In this document: one piece after another, positions 54,162 to 64,000 of the stretch
How positions within the stretch are numbered: the first letter of the stretch is position 1
How the letters are laid out: each line of letters begins with the position of its first letter
DNA from: Erythrocercus mccallii
Taxonomy: Eukaryota; Chordata; Aves; Passeriformes; Dicruridae
Assembly (NCBI GenBank): GCA_013397435.1
Contig: VZRG01001971.1
Location: forward strand, 1-64,000
Direction: 5' to 3'
Length of the DNA stretch: 64,000 nucleotides
The notes under the pieces: model-generated
Told to the model about the DNA's origin: nothing
The model's database searches: none
Seen by the model: only the letters and a program-made list of their open reading frames with translations
Made by a program: the position numbers and the translations under genes

Positions 54162-54302
54162 GGATTAGCTTAGCTCGGTGAGTTGGATATGCTGCTAATA
54201 ACACTAAGGTCAAGGTTCGAGCCCCGAATGGGCCATTCTCTCAAGAGTTGGACTCGATGGCCCTTCTGGGTCCTGTCCAACTTAGACTATTCTGTGATTC
54301 TT
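54162..54302 (+). mobile_element. tRNA-Ile-derived SINE with CR1-like tail (TguSINE1 type)
   Basis: The 5' part (54162-54235) resembles tRNA-Ile: A box TAGCTCGGTGAGTTGG (54171-54186), anticodon-loop AAT (54197-54199) and B box GGTTCGAGCCC (54214-54224). The 3' part (GGACTCGATGGCCCTTCTGG ... ATTCTGTGATTCT) matches CR1 3' ends, so a CR1 reverse transcriptase would have moved it. This is the structure described for TguSINE1 in songbirds. It lies in the presumed first intron of SLC25A44. Confidence 0.85.
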
Positions 54303-55170
54303 TGCTGAAGGAGATGCCAGGCAGCCTCGGCGCTGACTCCGGATGCTTCCCAGGCGGGTGCAGAGGCATTAGCATGCTGGGCAATACACGTCCCTGGCCG
54401 GGGCACACAAAGGCCCAGTCTGTGTTTGCCAGAGAATCATCTTTAGCTCCAGCTGCAACAAAGAGGTTTGGGGACCAGACTGACAGGGTGGCATTAAAAG
54501 GACATAAACTGGGGGAATTTATACTAAGTTGGGTTCTCTGTATAGGAGACTGAGGCTGTGCCCAGACAAGAGAGCAGGAGCAGGGACACCCTGCTTAGTA
54601 TCCCCTACTTGGATTTCCAGGCAGAAGTTCAAGAAATGCTGTTTTGTGCATGGTGAGAAGGAACCACTGAGGGATGGTTTTGGCATGGAAGCTGCTCCAG
54701 AGTTTAGGGATGTGTCAGCTGTGGTGTGCTTGTACCTTGTTTTGGAGGGCAGGTCAATTCTTAGGACATGTAGCCATTACTTTTATATCAGTCTCCCTAA
54801 AATTACTTGAAAGATCATCGAAGAGTTGCTTAATGTGTGACAGGATCCCTGCCCTGAAGAAGACCTTGGTCTAAATTTCTGGAAGATTAAATGCTCTGAG
54901 CAAAACCCTTTATGTTGACAAAGCAAGAATTGCAGCCATGCTGGTCATCCCTGGAGCTGCCAGGATCCCTTCCTTCTTCCACACACGAGGGACTTTGAGT
55001 GCCTCAGAGCCATGGGGTTAAAGTGACTTTGCCTAATTCACATTGTGAATGAGAGGATTATTGATGAGCATCCAGAGAAAGTACAGCTGTTTCCTCAAGA
55101 AGTTGTAGCTGAAATTCTAAACCCAAAGTACTAGAGCACATAAAAGTAAATAAAGATCAAGGATACTGCA

Positions 55171-55204
55171 TTATGATGATGATGATTATTATTATTATTA
55201 TTTT
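55171..55204. repeat. ATG/ATT trinucleotide microsatellite
   Basis: About four ATG followed by six ATT units. It is intronic. Confidence 0.9.
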
Positions 55205-55901
55205 CCCTATTGCAGTATTGAGAATGTTTTTTGCAGGCAGCCCTTCCCTTTCCTTTGTGGGGAGCTCATCCTGGGTGGCAGAGGAATTTGGAGTATGGAC
55301 TAAATCCTCAGGCTTCACCAGGGAATCATATTGGCTGGACTCTCTTTGAAAAATTATTTTAAATGAAATATTAATCTAGTGGGACTCCTAACAAGAACCA
55401 AGCAGTGTTTTCATAGGTGGTGTGTGCTGATAATTCCTGTGCAGGAAGCTTTGTGTGTCAAATCATGTCTGTATTAGTGAACCCAGTAAGGCTGTAATTG
55501 TAACTAAAGCAATCTAGGCCTTTTTTTAGCCAGGCGGTGGTGTTTGTTGTGCCTTAACTGCCAAGGTAATTGCCTGGGAGGGTGAAGTTTAGCTCTCCTT
55601 ACAATGGTAAAAATGTGGGACCCAGGTGCCCTTGGGTGTTTTTAACTCCCATGTCCATCTGCAGGAGCTGTGGCAGCCTGTAATGCTGTTTGCTCCTGTT
55701 CGGCAAATATTTTGTTGGCCGATGGTCAATGAAATGGTCACTTAATGGGACACTCACCCCTGATCTGCCACAATTTCGTAACTGTAATTTTTTCTCTGTG
55801 CCAGAGGTAAACAACTTCCAGTTGTTTTGTTACTGTGTTTCTGACAGAATGTGTGTGGCCTGTGTGAGTTCTTGAATTCTGAAGTGTTGAGACATTTCCC
55901 T

Positions 55902-56213
55902 AAGAATCACAAGTTGGTTTGGGTTGGAAGGGACCTTAAAGCCCGTACCATCTCACCCCCTGCCATGAACAGGGACACCTCCCACTAGCCCAGGTTGCTC
56001 CAAGCCCTGTCCAACCTGGCCTTGGACACTGCCAGGGATGGGGCAGCCACAGCTTCTCTGGGCACCCTGTGCCAGCACCTCACCACCCTGACAGGGAACA
56101 ATTTCTTCCCAATACCTAACCCTGCTCTTGGTCAGTGGGAAACCATTCCACCTGTCTTGCCACTCCAGGCACTTGTCCCAAGTCCCCACTCCCCTTGGAG
56201 CTTTTAGGCACTG
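55902..56213 (-). mobile_element. CR1 LINE 3' end, antisense, in SLC25A44 intron 1
   Basis: Starts AAGAATCACAAGTTGGTTTG, then CCCTGCCATGAACAGGGACA, CCCTGTCCAACCTGGCCTTG and CAGTGGGAAACCATTCCACC. A reverse-oriented CR1 3' region, well preserved. Confidence 0.93.
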
Positions 56214-56604
56214 ATGTTGTGGCTTGGTAGTGTAAAGTGCCCACAAACTGGTGATGTGGTGATGACTGCCCATCCCTTTGAGTTCTCACTTGGTGTATCT
56301 GTTTTCAGATCTCAAGTTTTGGCTCCCTTGTTCTTGTTTCCACTTCTTTCTCTAGCTCTGCTCTCCAGCAGTTCAGCTCATGCCTGGGCACACATTTCCA
56401 GTACCCATTTGACAGCACCTGGAATACAAGTTATGATCCAGCTGCAGTCAAACCTTTCCCAAAAGTTCAGCCACCCAAACATCCCAGGGTTTTTTTTTAA
56501 TTTCATGTAGAAAGTAAGTCCTTACAGGCAGTGAAATGGTCCATGTTGCATTGGGTGATTCTCTGACCTGCCCTTCTCTTGTTGCCTGGCCCTGTGTGTA
56601 GATT

Positions 56605-56670
56605 CCCTTAGCCCAAGCTTGATTAATCGTGCAGCAATTTAATTTACTAATTACAGCAGCTGCAAGTACC
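56605..56670. promoter_or_regulatory. AT-rich homeodomain-like block
   Basis: Contains CTTGATTAATCGTGCAGCAA, TTTAATTTACTAATTACAGC and an E-box CAGCTGC. Candidate enhancer core in SLC25A44 intron 1, by composition only. Confidence 0.3.
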
Positions 56671-57660
56671 AGGAGCCTGGTTGTGGAGAAGCAGTTGGTG
56701 CCTGCTGGGGGACATGGTGATGAGCTGCAGCAACTGGGGCTGGGTGAGGCTGAACCAGCACCTCCCTCCTCATCCTCTCCATTCCTGGTGCTCTGAGCAC
56801 AGCCAGCAGTGGAAGGGGGTTATCAGACCAGGAGCACTGATGGGGTGTTGGAAGGGAAGGTGAACCTTGCTCATGTAGCTGACAAGCAGCTCAACAGAGC
56901 TGTGATTTAACCCTTTCTTTTCAGGGTCTTCAATGTAATCAATGTGGAAACTCTACATGACTGTTTTGCCTTGTTTTCCTATTGTTGTTCTTTTCACTTT
57001 GTCATCACCCTCCAGCTTTAGGAAGATAAGAATGGAAGTGCCCAAAGAAACGTGTCTAATTCGTGCAGGGAATCTAGAAACACAAAAGGACTTGTCACCT
57101 TCTTCTTTGTACAGATCCTGGAACTGAAAAGTGATGTCCTGACACCTGGGAGCATCACAGACCTGGAATGACTGGGGAGAAGCCATCCCTGATCTTGCAT
57201 GCTCACTAAAAGGTGTGTGTGCTGCTGGAGTGATGCTCATCTGCTGGCTCTCAACCTGCTTCCCAAAGCATGGGAGCTTTGTTTTTCCACAGAGCAGTCT
57301 GAGCTGTGGTGAGAGCTGCCACATGTGCCAGCTGCTGCTGGAACTCAGAAAACAGACACGGTGACATCAGAAGGTGTCACCATCAACCACATGGTAGGGC
57401 TCTGCCCCTGGAAATTACAGTCCCTCTGCTCAGCTGGCACAAAGCTGTGCAAGGGCTTGCTGTGTGCTAGAGGAGAGTCAGCAAAGTTTGAAGTGATGTG
57501 GGTGGCTGTAGTGAATGGAGCTTTGTCCTCTACCCAAGGGGTCTCTCATTTCAGGTGCCAGCACTTGCAGTCTGGTTGGTCAAGGCTGGAAGGCTGGGCC
57601 TGGATCTGCTCTGTACCTTTGAGGGAGATCTGGACCTCTCCTGCCTGACCCCAAGGAGCT

Positions 57661-58282
57661 ATGGAGGACAAACGCAACATCCCCATCATTGAGTGGGAGC
57701 ACCTGGACAAAAGGAAGTTCTATGTGTTTGGGATTTGCATGACTATGATGATCCGGGTGAGCGTTTACCCCTTCACGCTCATCCGGACACGGTTGCAGGT
57801 TCAGAAGGGCAAGAGCCTGTACAACGGGACTTTTGATGCCTTTGTGAAAATCTTGCGGACAGAAGGGACAGCTGGGCTCTACCGTGGCTTTTTGGTCAAC
57901 ACCTTCACCCTGATCTCGGGACAGTGCTACGTGACAACGTATGAGCTCACTCGGAAGTATGTGTCACGGTACAACAACAACAATGCTGTGAAGTCTCTAG
58001 TGGCTGGTGGCTCAGCCTCCCTGGTGGCCCAGAGCATCACGGTGCCCATCGATGTCATCTCCCAGCACCTCATGATGCAGAGGAAGGGGGAAAGCATGGG
58101 CAGGTTCAAGGTGCAGAACCAAGACGGCAAGCGTCTGCTGGTATTTGGCCAAACCAAGGACATCATTGTGCAGATTTTCAAGGCTGATGGTTTTAGAGGC
58201 TTCTACAGGGGTTATGTGGCCTCACTGCTCACTTATATTCCCAACAGTGCAGTCTGGTGGCCCTTCTACCACTTCTATGCTG
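57661..58282 (+). CDS. SLC25A44: SLC25A44 coding exon 1: carrier repeats 1 and 2
   Basis: 622 nt, residues 1-207 plus one base, donor CTG|GTAAGT. Holds the first two carrier repeats up to IPNSAVWWPFYHFYA. Confidence 0.97.
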
Positions 58283-60939
58283 GTAAGTGAAAGGAGGCTT
58301 GAAACGTATCTTACCCCAGGAGACCCAGAAGCCCTTTGGATCGTCTCTTGACTGTGGATTCAGCGAGATTTGCTTTCTCACTGGGGGTGGGAGCAGAATC
58401 TGTCCTGAACTAAGGAGCTGTATCTGGTTGTGTAGGAATTCTGCAGGTGTTGGGTGGAAGTTTTACAGAGCAGCATTGTTCCAGTGCAGAACAAGGAGTC
58501 CAAGTGCTATAGGACTTCAAACTGGATGGCTCTAGGCAAATGGGGCTTTATATATCTGCTTTAACTTTCTCATCCACTAATCCCAAATAATGCCTTCTTC
58601 ATGGGAGTGAGGAAGGCACTTGTGTTGGGCAGAGTTTTGGAGCCACCATGTAAGTATAGTTCATCTTTCGGTTCATGTGGACTCAGGAATCTCATATATG
58701 GCAAAGGGACTTTTAGAGCCATGAATCTCATGAAAAAACCAAACAACAGGCAGAGACAAGGGCCAAATCTCCCCTGGGTTTCTGTCAGGTGTTGCTTCAG
58801 TTTTGGCAACTTTAAAATTGGCACCAAGTCTTGTGATGAAAAACTGCACCCAGTAGAATGTTCTTTCTCCCTAGCTCAGTTCTTGTACTCCTTAGAGTGT
58901 TTCCCAAGGCTGAAGGTATTGGCCAACTGAGGTTTATTTCCACCTCTGATGGTCCTTTAGATTTCTGCTGTGCAGCTTTGCACATGGTTTTTAGGTATCT
59001 AGTTACCTAATTTCTGCCAAAAGGTGGTGGTAATGAGCAGTTTGGGTTTTGCTGTACTGGACCTAAAGTACATCTTGGAGGTCACCTGGTTCTTCAAAAT
59101 CCAGATGTCTCAAAGGTCCTGTTTGCTTTCCAGAGTTCTGGTAGCTAGACAAAGCTTTGGTTCTGCATCCAGGCTACATTTAAATGGCAGTGGCAGCTTG
59201 GCATGTTGGTCTATACTTTGTGGTAGTGCTCCCATCAGTCTCCATGTCAACAGTTTATAAGACCAAAACCCACTGTATTTACTAAGATTTTCATGCCAAA
59301 AGGGCTCAAAGAAATGCATGTAAGAGCAAGGCAGTTGATATGGAGAGACTAGAGCTCTCAGCTTCCAGGTGTTTTCTCTTTCCCTGTCTTCTCAGTGGAA
59401 ATTGAGATGATGGGAAACATAAGCCCCAGCTGTCAATGAATCTCTGCTTTAGCTGCATTTCCCAGTCCTCTGTCCCTGGAGCAGCAGCAGGGGTCACTGA
59501 ACCCTCCTTGGGTTCAAAGGACACTTCTGGCCCTGATTCCAATCAATGTTTGAGATCTCAAACAGAGCCGCTTCCTTCCCTCCTGCCAGACAGGCTTCCT
59601 TATCGTCAAAAAAAAAAAAAAAATGGGGCTTTTGAACAGTCTTCTGTCCAACTTTAACCAATAAAAGTGTGGGAGATTCAAATCCTATTTGCCAGGCAGC
59701 AGGAGCAGAGTGAGGAAATCTGGGATGAGCCCTACATGGTGCTTTTTGCCTTAGGGATCCACAGTGGGATACCAGGGTATCTCCTGGACAGTGTGCCCAG
59801 TAGTGACAGCTTTTTGTGCAAATCTCTGCAGACACCTTCCAATAGAGCCTTATCTTAAGGCTTCCCCCACCTTCTAAAGAGGGTGGGTATTTTCATGCCC
59901 TGTTTTGGGGACATGGAAGCTCATTCTGTCCAGTTTGCCCCACAGGCCTGCGAGCCAGTGTGGCAGCTGATGGAAGGCTGTGGAACAAAGCATGGGGAGT
60001 GTCCTGGAGCCACCAGTGTGATTAGTCCTGCTCCCTGTGCTGTGCCAGCTTTCTGGTTGGTGTAGGAAGCACCACTTTGAGATTCTGTGGGAGGAGCTGT
60101 CAGGCTGAACATCAGGGATTCTGCCCACTGCAAATCAGTTGGAGTCAGGGGATTGAGTTAAAGAAATGATAAGGAGCCACTGGAAGTTTGAAACTTTCCT
60201 CTCTCTCCTGTTTCCAGAACAGCTCTCGAGTTTGACTCCTAAAGACTGTCCCCACCTCCTTCTGCAAGCGATATCAGGGCCACTTGCGGCTGCAACAGCT
60301 TCCACGCTCACCAACCCCATGGATGTGGTGAGGGCTCGTGTCCAGGTAAGAGCTCAGTGTGCTTGGCACAGTGAGAGGTGGGGTTCAGCCTCTGCTCTCT
60401 GATCTCTGTAATGTCAGGTGAGCTGCTTCCCTGCGCTCCCTGGGCCTTTCATCCTGGGTAGTAGCTGCTTAATTAGCCCTCAGCATTAGCGAGAGGGGCC
60501 CAGGGAGCAAGGCTGGCAGTGCCAGCCTGGCCTGCTCAGTCAGTCTTCAGAAAGGGAGAGGTGCTTCCTGCTGTCTCCTTAGGACTTTGTGCTTTTTTTG
60601 CTCCCCTCCTCAGGGAGTTCTGGAGACCAGATCAAGGCTGTTGGACTGGCTGATCTGTTGTCTCCAAAGTGTTCAGTTGCAGCAGAGCCCCAGAGCAGCT
60701 CAATATGGAGTCTGGCAGCTGTGTCAGTGTTTGTTCTGGCATTGCAGGTGGAAGGCAAGAGCTCCATCATTCTCACCTTCAAACAGCTCATTGCAGAGGA
60801 AGGTCCCTGGGGACTGACTAAAGGCCTCTCTGCCCGCATCATTTCAGCCACTCCTTCCACCATCGTCATCGTGGTGGGGTATGAAACACTGAAGAAGCTG
60901 AGCCTGCGCCCAGAGCTGGTGGACTCAAGGCACTGGTAG
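57661..60939 (+). CDS. SLC25A44: Mitochondrial branched-chain amino acid carrier (SLC25A44), complete
   Basis: Encodes a SLC25-family carrier of the inner mitochondrial membrane. SLC25A44 is reported to import branched-chain amino acids into mitochondria, notably in thermogenic fat of mammals. Exons 57661-58282, 60218-60345 and 60748-60939 join in frame to 313 aa; human has 314. The three carrier repeats show the expected motifs: PFTLIR (37-42, lacking the usual acidic residue, as in human), PIDVIS (129-134) and PMDVVR (241-246), each followed by the paired Gly motif (LYRGF, FYRGY, LTKGL). The start MEDKRNI and the end LRPELVDSRHW match the human protein. An odd feature is a run of four Asn (105-108) where human has unlike residues. 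The ATG sits 106 nt into the exon, so a 5' UTR exon must lie upstream, probably at the 53 kb CpG island. Confidence 0.98.
58283..60217 (+). other. SLC25A44: SLC25A44 intron between coding exons 1 and 2
   Basis: About 1.9 kb, unique-looking. Contains a 16-A run at 59608-59623. No exon or recognised repeat otherwise. Confidence 0.85.
60218..60345 (+). CDS. SLC25A44: SLC25A44 coding exon 2: start of carrier repeat 3
   Basis: 128 nt, residues 208-250, acceptor GTTTCCAG, donor CAG|GTAAGA. Contains GPLAAATASTLTNPMDVVRA. Confidence 0.97.
60346..60747 (+). other. SLC25A44: SLC25A44 intron between coding exons 2 and 3
   Basis: About 400 nt of unique-looking sequence. Nothing recognised. Confidence 0.85.
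60748..60939 (+). CDS. SLC25A44: SLC25A44 coding exon 3: end of carrier
   Basis: 192 nt, residues 251-313 and TAG, acceptor ATTGCAG. Contains LTKGLSARIISATPSTIVIV and the invariant end VDSRHW. Confidence 0.97.
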   Translation: MEGKSSIILTFKQLIAEEGPWGLTKGLSARIISATPSTIVIVVGYETLKKLSLRPELVDSRHW

Positions 60940-62915
60940 AGGCAGCTGGTGGAGGAGAACCTTCCTGTGAACCCTCTGAGTTTGGTCTGTTGCAGGGGAG
61001 AGCCTAGGATGCGACACAGTTGCTCTGCCTTTGTCTCTGTCTGGTTTCACAGCACAAGGCAGATGCAAAAGCAACTGCACTTCACCTCTTCAGATCTGAG
61101 TGTCGTACAATGGTCTGCTGCTGGTTTTGCTTAAACTGTGACCTTTGGCAGTGCTGTTTGCCTGGGACAATCCATTCCAGGTGTCTGAATGCATCCTGCC
61201 AAGTTATTAATTCCTTTTTTCTTAAACTAAAGACTTACAGGCTTAAGCAAAAAAAGCCAGTTTATTCACTTTAAATTATTTTCATCTTTGCCAAACTTCC
61301 AAGGAGAAGAATCTCACAGCCTGCAGCAGGACCCTCTGGTGGGATGTCCGTAGTGGCAGTTGTGCTGTAGGAAGCTGGAAGCAGAAAATAGACAAGTGAC
61401 TTTCCAATTACCTGCATTTATTTCTAGGAGATGTGAGACAAGAGTAACCTGGAACCACTTCAGACCTGATTTCCTGTGTTTTGAATAGATCTACGTACTT
61501 GTTTTGTATATTCTTGGAAATGTTCCCCGTCTCTCATCCTCCAAATAGCAAGCTGGCTGATAGCAAGTCAGGAGCTGGGCTGGCTGTTTGGAATTACCTG
61601 ATGGCGGTTTTGACACCTAACCTGTTTTTAATCTGTTGTAATTTAATTTTTTTTTTAATTTTAGGGAAGCTTATTCTGATTTCTGGGGAACTGAATGGTT
61701 GTCCTGTGGCCTTGTTCAGTGTGTCAATCCTGCATGTTCAGAGTGGCTGCAGCCACTTCCCACCTTAGTTAGTTTAAGCCCAGAAATGCAGTTTGGAAGT
61801 GTCCAATTGTGGTGCTGCCGGCAGCTGAATGAGAACTGAATGGGGTTTGAGCTACAAATAGATGGGAGGCAGGGAAGGAAAAACTTTGTCCTGGCTTTTG
61901 ATTTGGTTCAAATCTGACGGGCATGTTCATATTGAATAAGAAGTGGTAGTTCACTTCATGAGTTTAAACTCTGCTCAGTTTGGGAAGGGCAAGGATAATG
62001 TTTTGCACAATTGCTGGATCAGAAGCCGGAGCTATGGTCTTGTGTATTTACCAGGTGAAAATTTCAGGGAAATGAAACCAGAGGTTGCTTTTTGGGGAGG
62101 GGGGAGGGAAGGGATTGTTTGACTGTACTCTGCTGCTCTTGATGGTTGAGATTTGCCTTTCATGCTGCCAGCCAACACTGGTGCTAACTGGGTGCTTGTC
62201 CCAGTTAGCCACATCAGTGGGGTGGTTCGGGATGCACCTTCAGACAACAGAGTGCATCATCTCCATTCCCCTTCTGCCATAACCAGGAATTTTGGTTGAG
62301 ATGTTGATCCTGCCGACCTGTGGCTGTTGCTGGGCTCCACTTGGCTGTCTCTTCCCAAGGGGACTCACCAAGTGTGGCTCTGCCCTTCATCCCAGTGTTG
62401 TCCCTGCCAAGCAGGCACTGGACATGCCACCGTGTCTGCTGGAGATGGAGAGTGCTGAAGCTACTGCTGAGGTGGGAGAGGCTTCTCTGCTAAGGGCAGA
62501 GGTTGATCCTAAGGTGCAGTGCTGTGATGGGGCTGCAGGTGAGTCATCAAAGCCCTCTTCATCCCATTTTTGTTTCTTGCAGTGCTCAGAAAGGCAGTGG
62601 ATGCTAAAGCCACTGGTGGAGTTGGAGCAGCAGCTTCTGGTCACCTGTTTAAAAGTTTACACCAGTTGGCTCTTGCTCTAATAACAGATTCTGCTCTGAA
62701 AAGCAGAACAACAGCACCCCATATCGCAAAGCAGCAGTAATGCTAGTATTAACAGAAACAATAACAATTGACCTCTGCCAAGTGCAGCAGAGCCAGTCCC
62801 AGTGTGCGGCATGGAGGAGTGGCAGCACCAATGTGGGGAGACACTGTCAAACTTAATGTTCCTCTCGTAACCAGCAACGTTCTTGACAACTAATAAATTT
62901 GAGAGACCTTCAGTT
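60940..62915 (+). terminator. SLC25A44: SLC25A44 3' UTR to candidate poly(A) signal
   Basis: A canonical AATAAA lies at 62892-62897, followed by a GT-rich stretch (TTTGGTGCCTGCGTT). I noticed no other AATAAA between the stop and this point, giving a 3' UTR of about 2 kb. Confidence 0.6.
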
Positions 62916-63239
62916 TGGTGCCTGCGTTTAAAAGCACATGACTCTCCATGCCAGAGGCGCTTGTTGCGTTTTGTCCTGTCACAAGAAAGGGTTTCACCCT
63001 TTGCCTTTGGAGTAGGAGAGGCACGTGAGCTTCTTGAGAACACAGTGACGACTGGCTGCTCAGTGGCTGAACGAACCAGGGAAAACCAGCTGGAGCACGT
63101 GGAGTGCCTGGAAGCAGCTGTGACCCAGAGCCACCCTGAGGACGCGGGCTGGGTCTTGGCTGCTACATGGGAAATGTCGCTTTTATTATTCTCTAACCGA
63201 GCTGAACTTTGCTGCTTCTTTCCTCGTTGAATTCTTCGG

Positions 63240-63568
63240 GGTTGATAGTTTTATTTCACTAAACGATCGAGAGCGCCAGTCGCTGCAGGGCAGGGCGGGC
63301 ATTTCCACGGGGACTGGGGAGAGAAGGACGGTTTGTCACGCTGCGTCGGTCCAGGCCCGGGCGCAGCCCCGCGCCTGGAGTCAGCAGCTTCTTCTCGCGG
63401 CGGTTTTTGTGGCGTTTTGGATTGGAAGCGGAGCCGGCCGGGCCGGGGGCGGCCCCGCCGAGCGACCCCGACCCCGCCGGGCCGCGCTCTCTTCCCGCCC
63501 TTGCGGAAGGCGGGGGCGTGGCCCGGCGCCTTGGCCAATGGAAACGGTGCCCGCGCGCGAGCCAGGCC
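63240..63568 (+). promoter_or_regulatory. PMF1: PMF1 CpG-island promoter
   Basis: CpG-dense, TATA-less. CCAAT box at 63535-63539 (TTGGCCAATGG) and an Sp1/KLF-type GGGGGCGTGGC at 63512-63522, both within 60 nt of the ATG. The intergenic gap to SLC25A44 is only about 0.3 kb (62916-63240) and holds nothing else recognised. Confidence 0.7.
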
Positions 63569-63723
63569 ATGGCGGCAGCGGGCGGCGATGGCGGCGCGGC
63601 GGGGGCCGAGCACGGGGCTGCTGATGGCGGTGGCGGCCTGGCCCTGGCAGCGGCTCCAGGTCGCGCCCAGGTGTTCACCACCGTGGTAGATACGTTCCTG
63701 GAGAAGCTAGTGGCCGCCGGGAG
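63569..63723 (+). CDS. PMF1: PMF1 exon 1
   Basis: 155 nt: ATG in GGCCATGG context, Ala/Gly-rich start, then VFTTVVDTFLEKLVAAG. Donor AG|GTGAGG. Confidence 0.92.
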
Positions 63724-64000
63724 GTGAGGCGGGAGCGGGGTCGCGCAAGGGCAGGGAGGGACCCCTGACCCCAGTCCCAACCGTGCCGTGACCCTGGGCC
63801 TACCCGGATCCCTGGGAACGGCCTGGGGACTCGGCTCTGAGCCTGGCCCTGAGCCCGGCCCCATCGCTAACCCTGACTCTGACGCCACCGTGACCCCGGT
63901 CCTGATCCTGCCCTTCTCCCCCACCACTCGTCTTCCAGCTACCAGAGGTTTGTTAACTGCTACCGCTGCTTCTACAAGCTGCAGCCCCAGCTGACCAGGA
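63569..64000 (+). CDS. PMF1: Polyamine-modulated factor 1 (PMF1), 5' part, cut by window end
   Basis: PMF1 (NNF1 homologue) is a subunit of the MIS12 kinetochore complex, which links centromere to microtubule-binding proteins. Exon 1 is 63569-63723 (51 residues plus two bases, donor GGGAG|GTGAGG) and exon 2 starts at 63939 after TCTTCCAG and continues past the window. The joined product reads an Ala/Gly-rich N-terminus, then VVDTFLEKLVAAG|SYQRFVNCY and RCFYKLQPQLTR, matching human MVDTFLQKLVAAGSYQRFTD and CYKCFYQLQP. The N-terminal 30 residues show no similarity and are low complexity. The ATG was chosen because CCATGG gives a strong context and it is the last one in frame before the conserved part. 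Confidence 0.93.
63939..64000 (+). CDS. PMF1: PMF1 exon 2 (partial)
   Basis: Starts after the acceptor TCTTCCAG and reads YQRFVNCYRCFYKLQPQLTR to the window edge. The join completes Ser from AG|C. Confidence 0.92.

Larger units (their letters stand above)
53501..57554 (+). other. SLC25A44: Presumed SLC25A44 intron 1
   Basis: Holds the tRNA-Ile SINE (54162-54302), a CR1 copy (55902-56213), an (ATG)n(ATT)n run at 55171-55204 and an AT-rich block near 56610-56660. The likely acceptor TCTCTCATTTCAG ends at 57554, about 106 nt before the ATG. Confidence 0.65.

Noticed and set aside
54162..54235. Functional tRNA-Ile gene
   Set aside because: The acceptor stem does not pair well, and the sequence continues into a CR1-like tail, so it is a SINE head and not a tRNA gene.
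63259..63927. Minus-strand frame of 222 codons over PMF1 exon 1
   Set aside because: A shadow of the CpG island and the PMF1 coding exon; no known protein.
1..64000. CRISPR arrays, operons, phage or complete endogenous retroviruses
   Set aside because: None of the expected repeats, terminal repeats or gag/pol-type frames were seen. The window is ordinary avian nuclear DNA.

Overview
This is vertebrate nuclear DNA, most likely from a songbird (passerine). It holds spliced genes with GT-AG introns, many CR1 LINE 3' ends (the main avian retroposon), and one tRNA-Ile-derived SINE with a CR1-like tail, the TguSINE1 type known from passerines. I found no prokaryotic features, CRISPR arrays or complete retroviral elements.

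All recognisable genes lie on the + strand in the order LMNA - SEMA4A - SLC25A44 - PMF1 (5' end only). This is the gene order of human 1q22, so the window is a conserved syntenic block. I rebuilt LMNA (12 coding exons, 654 aa), SEMA4A (14 coding exons, 761 aa or 776 aa depending on the start) and SLC25A44 (3 coding exons, 313 aa) exon by exon. Every splice junction keeps frame. PMF1 runs off the right edge after exon 1 and part of exon 2.

Layout: 1-18.8 kb is intergenic, with five CR1 copies, two CpG-rich blocks (about 5.4-6.0 and 16.6-16.9 kb) and a few AT-rich blocks that look like conserved regulatory DNA. 18.9-39.8 kb is LMNA, with a 15.3 kb first intron. 39.8-47.0 kb is the LMNA 3' UTR, spacer and probable SEMA4A promoter region. 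47.1-52.3 kb is SEMA4A. 53.0-53.5 kb is a housekeeping-type CpG island, the likely SLC25A44 promoter. 57.7-60.9 kb is the SLC25A44 coding region, with a 3' UTR to about 62.9 kb. 63.2-63.7 kb is the PMF1 CpG island and first exon.

The four genes are neighbours by ancestry, not a pathway. They encode the nuclear lamina (LMNA), a transmembrane guidance and immune ligand (SEMA4A), a mitochondrial carrier (SLC25A44) and a kinetochore subunit (PMF1). I saw no evidence of a new biological system. The most useful observations are the absence of a mammalian-type lamin C ending, the passerine SINE, a CR1 copy placed next to the LMNA exon 2 acceptor, a splice acceptor inside a short tandem repeat in SEMA4A, and several candidate regulatory blocks.
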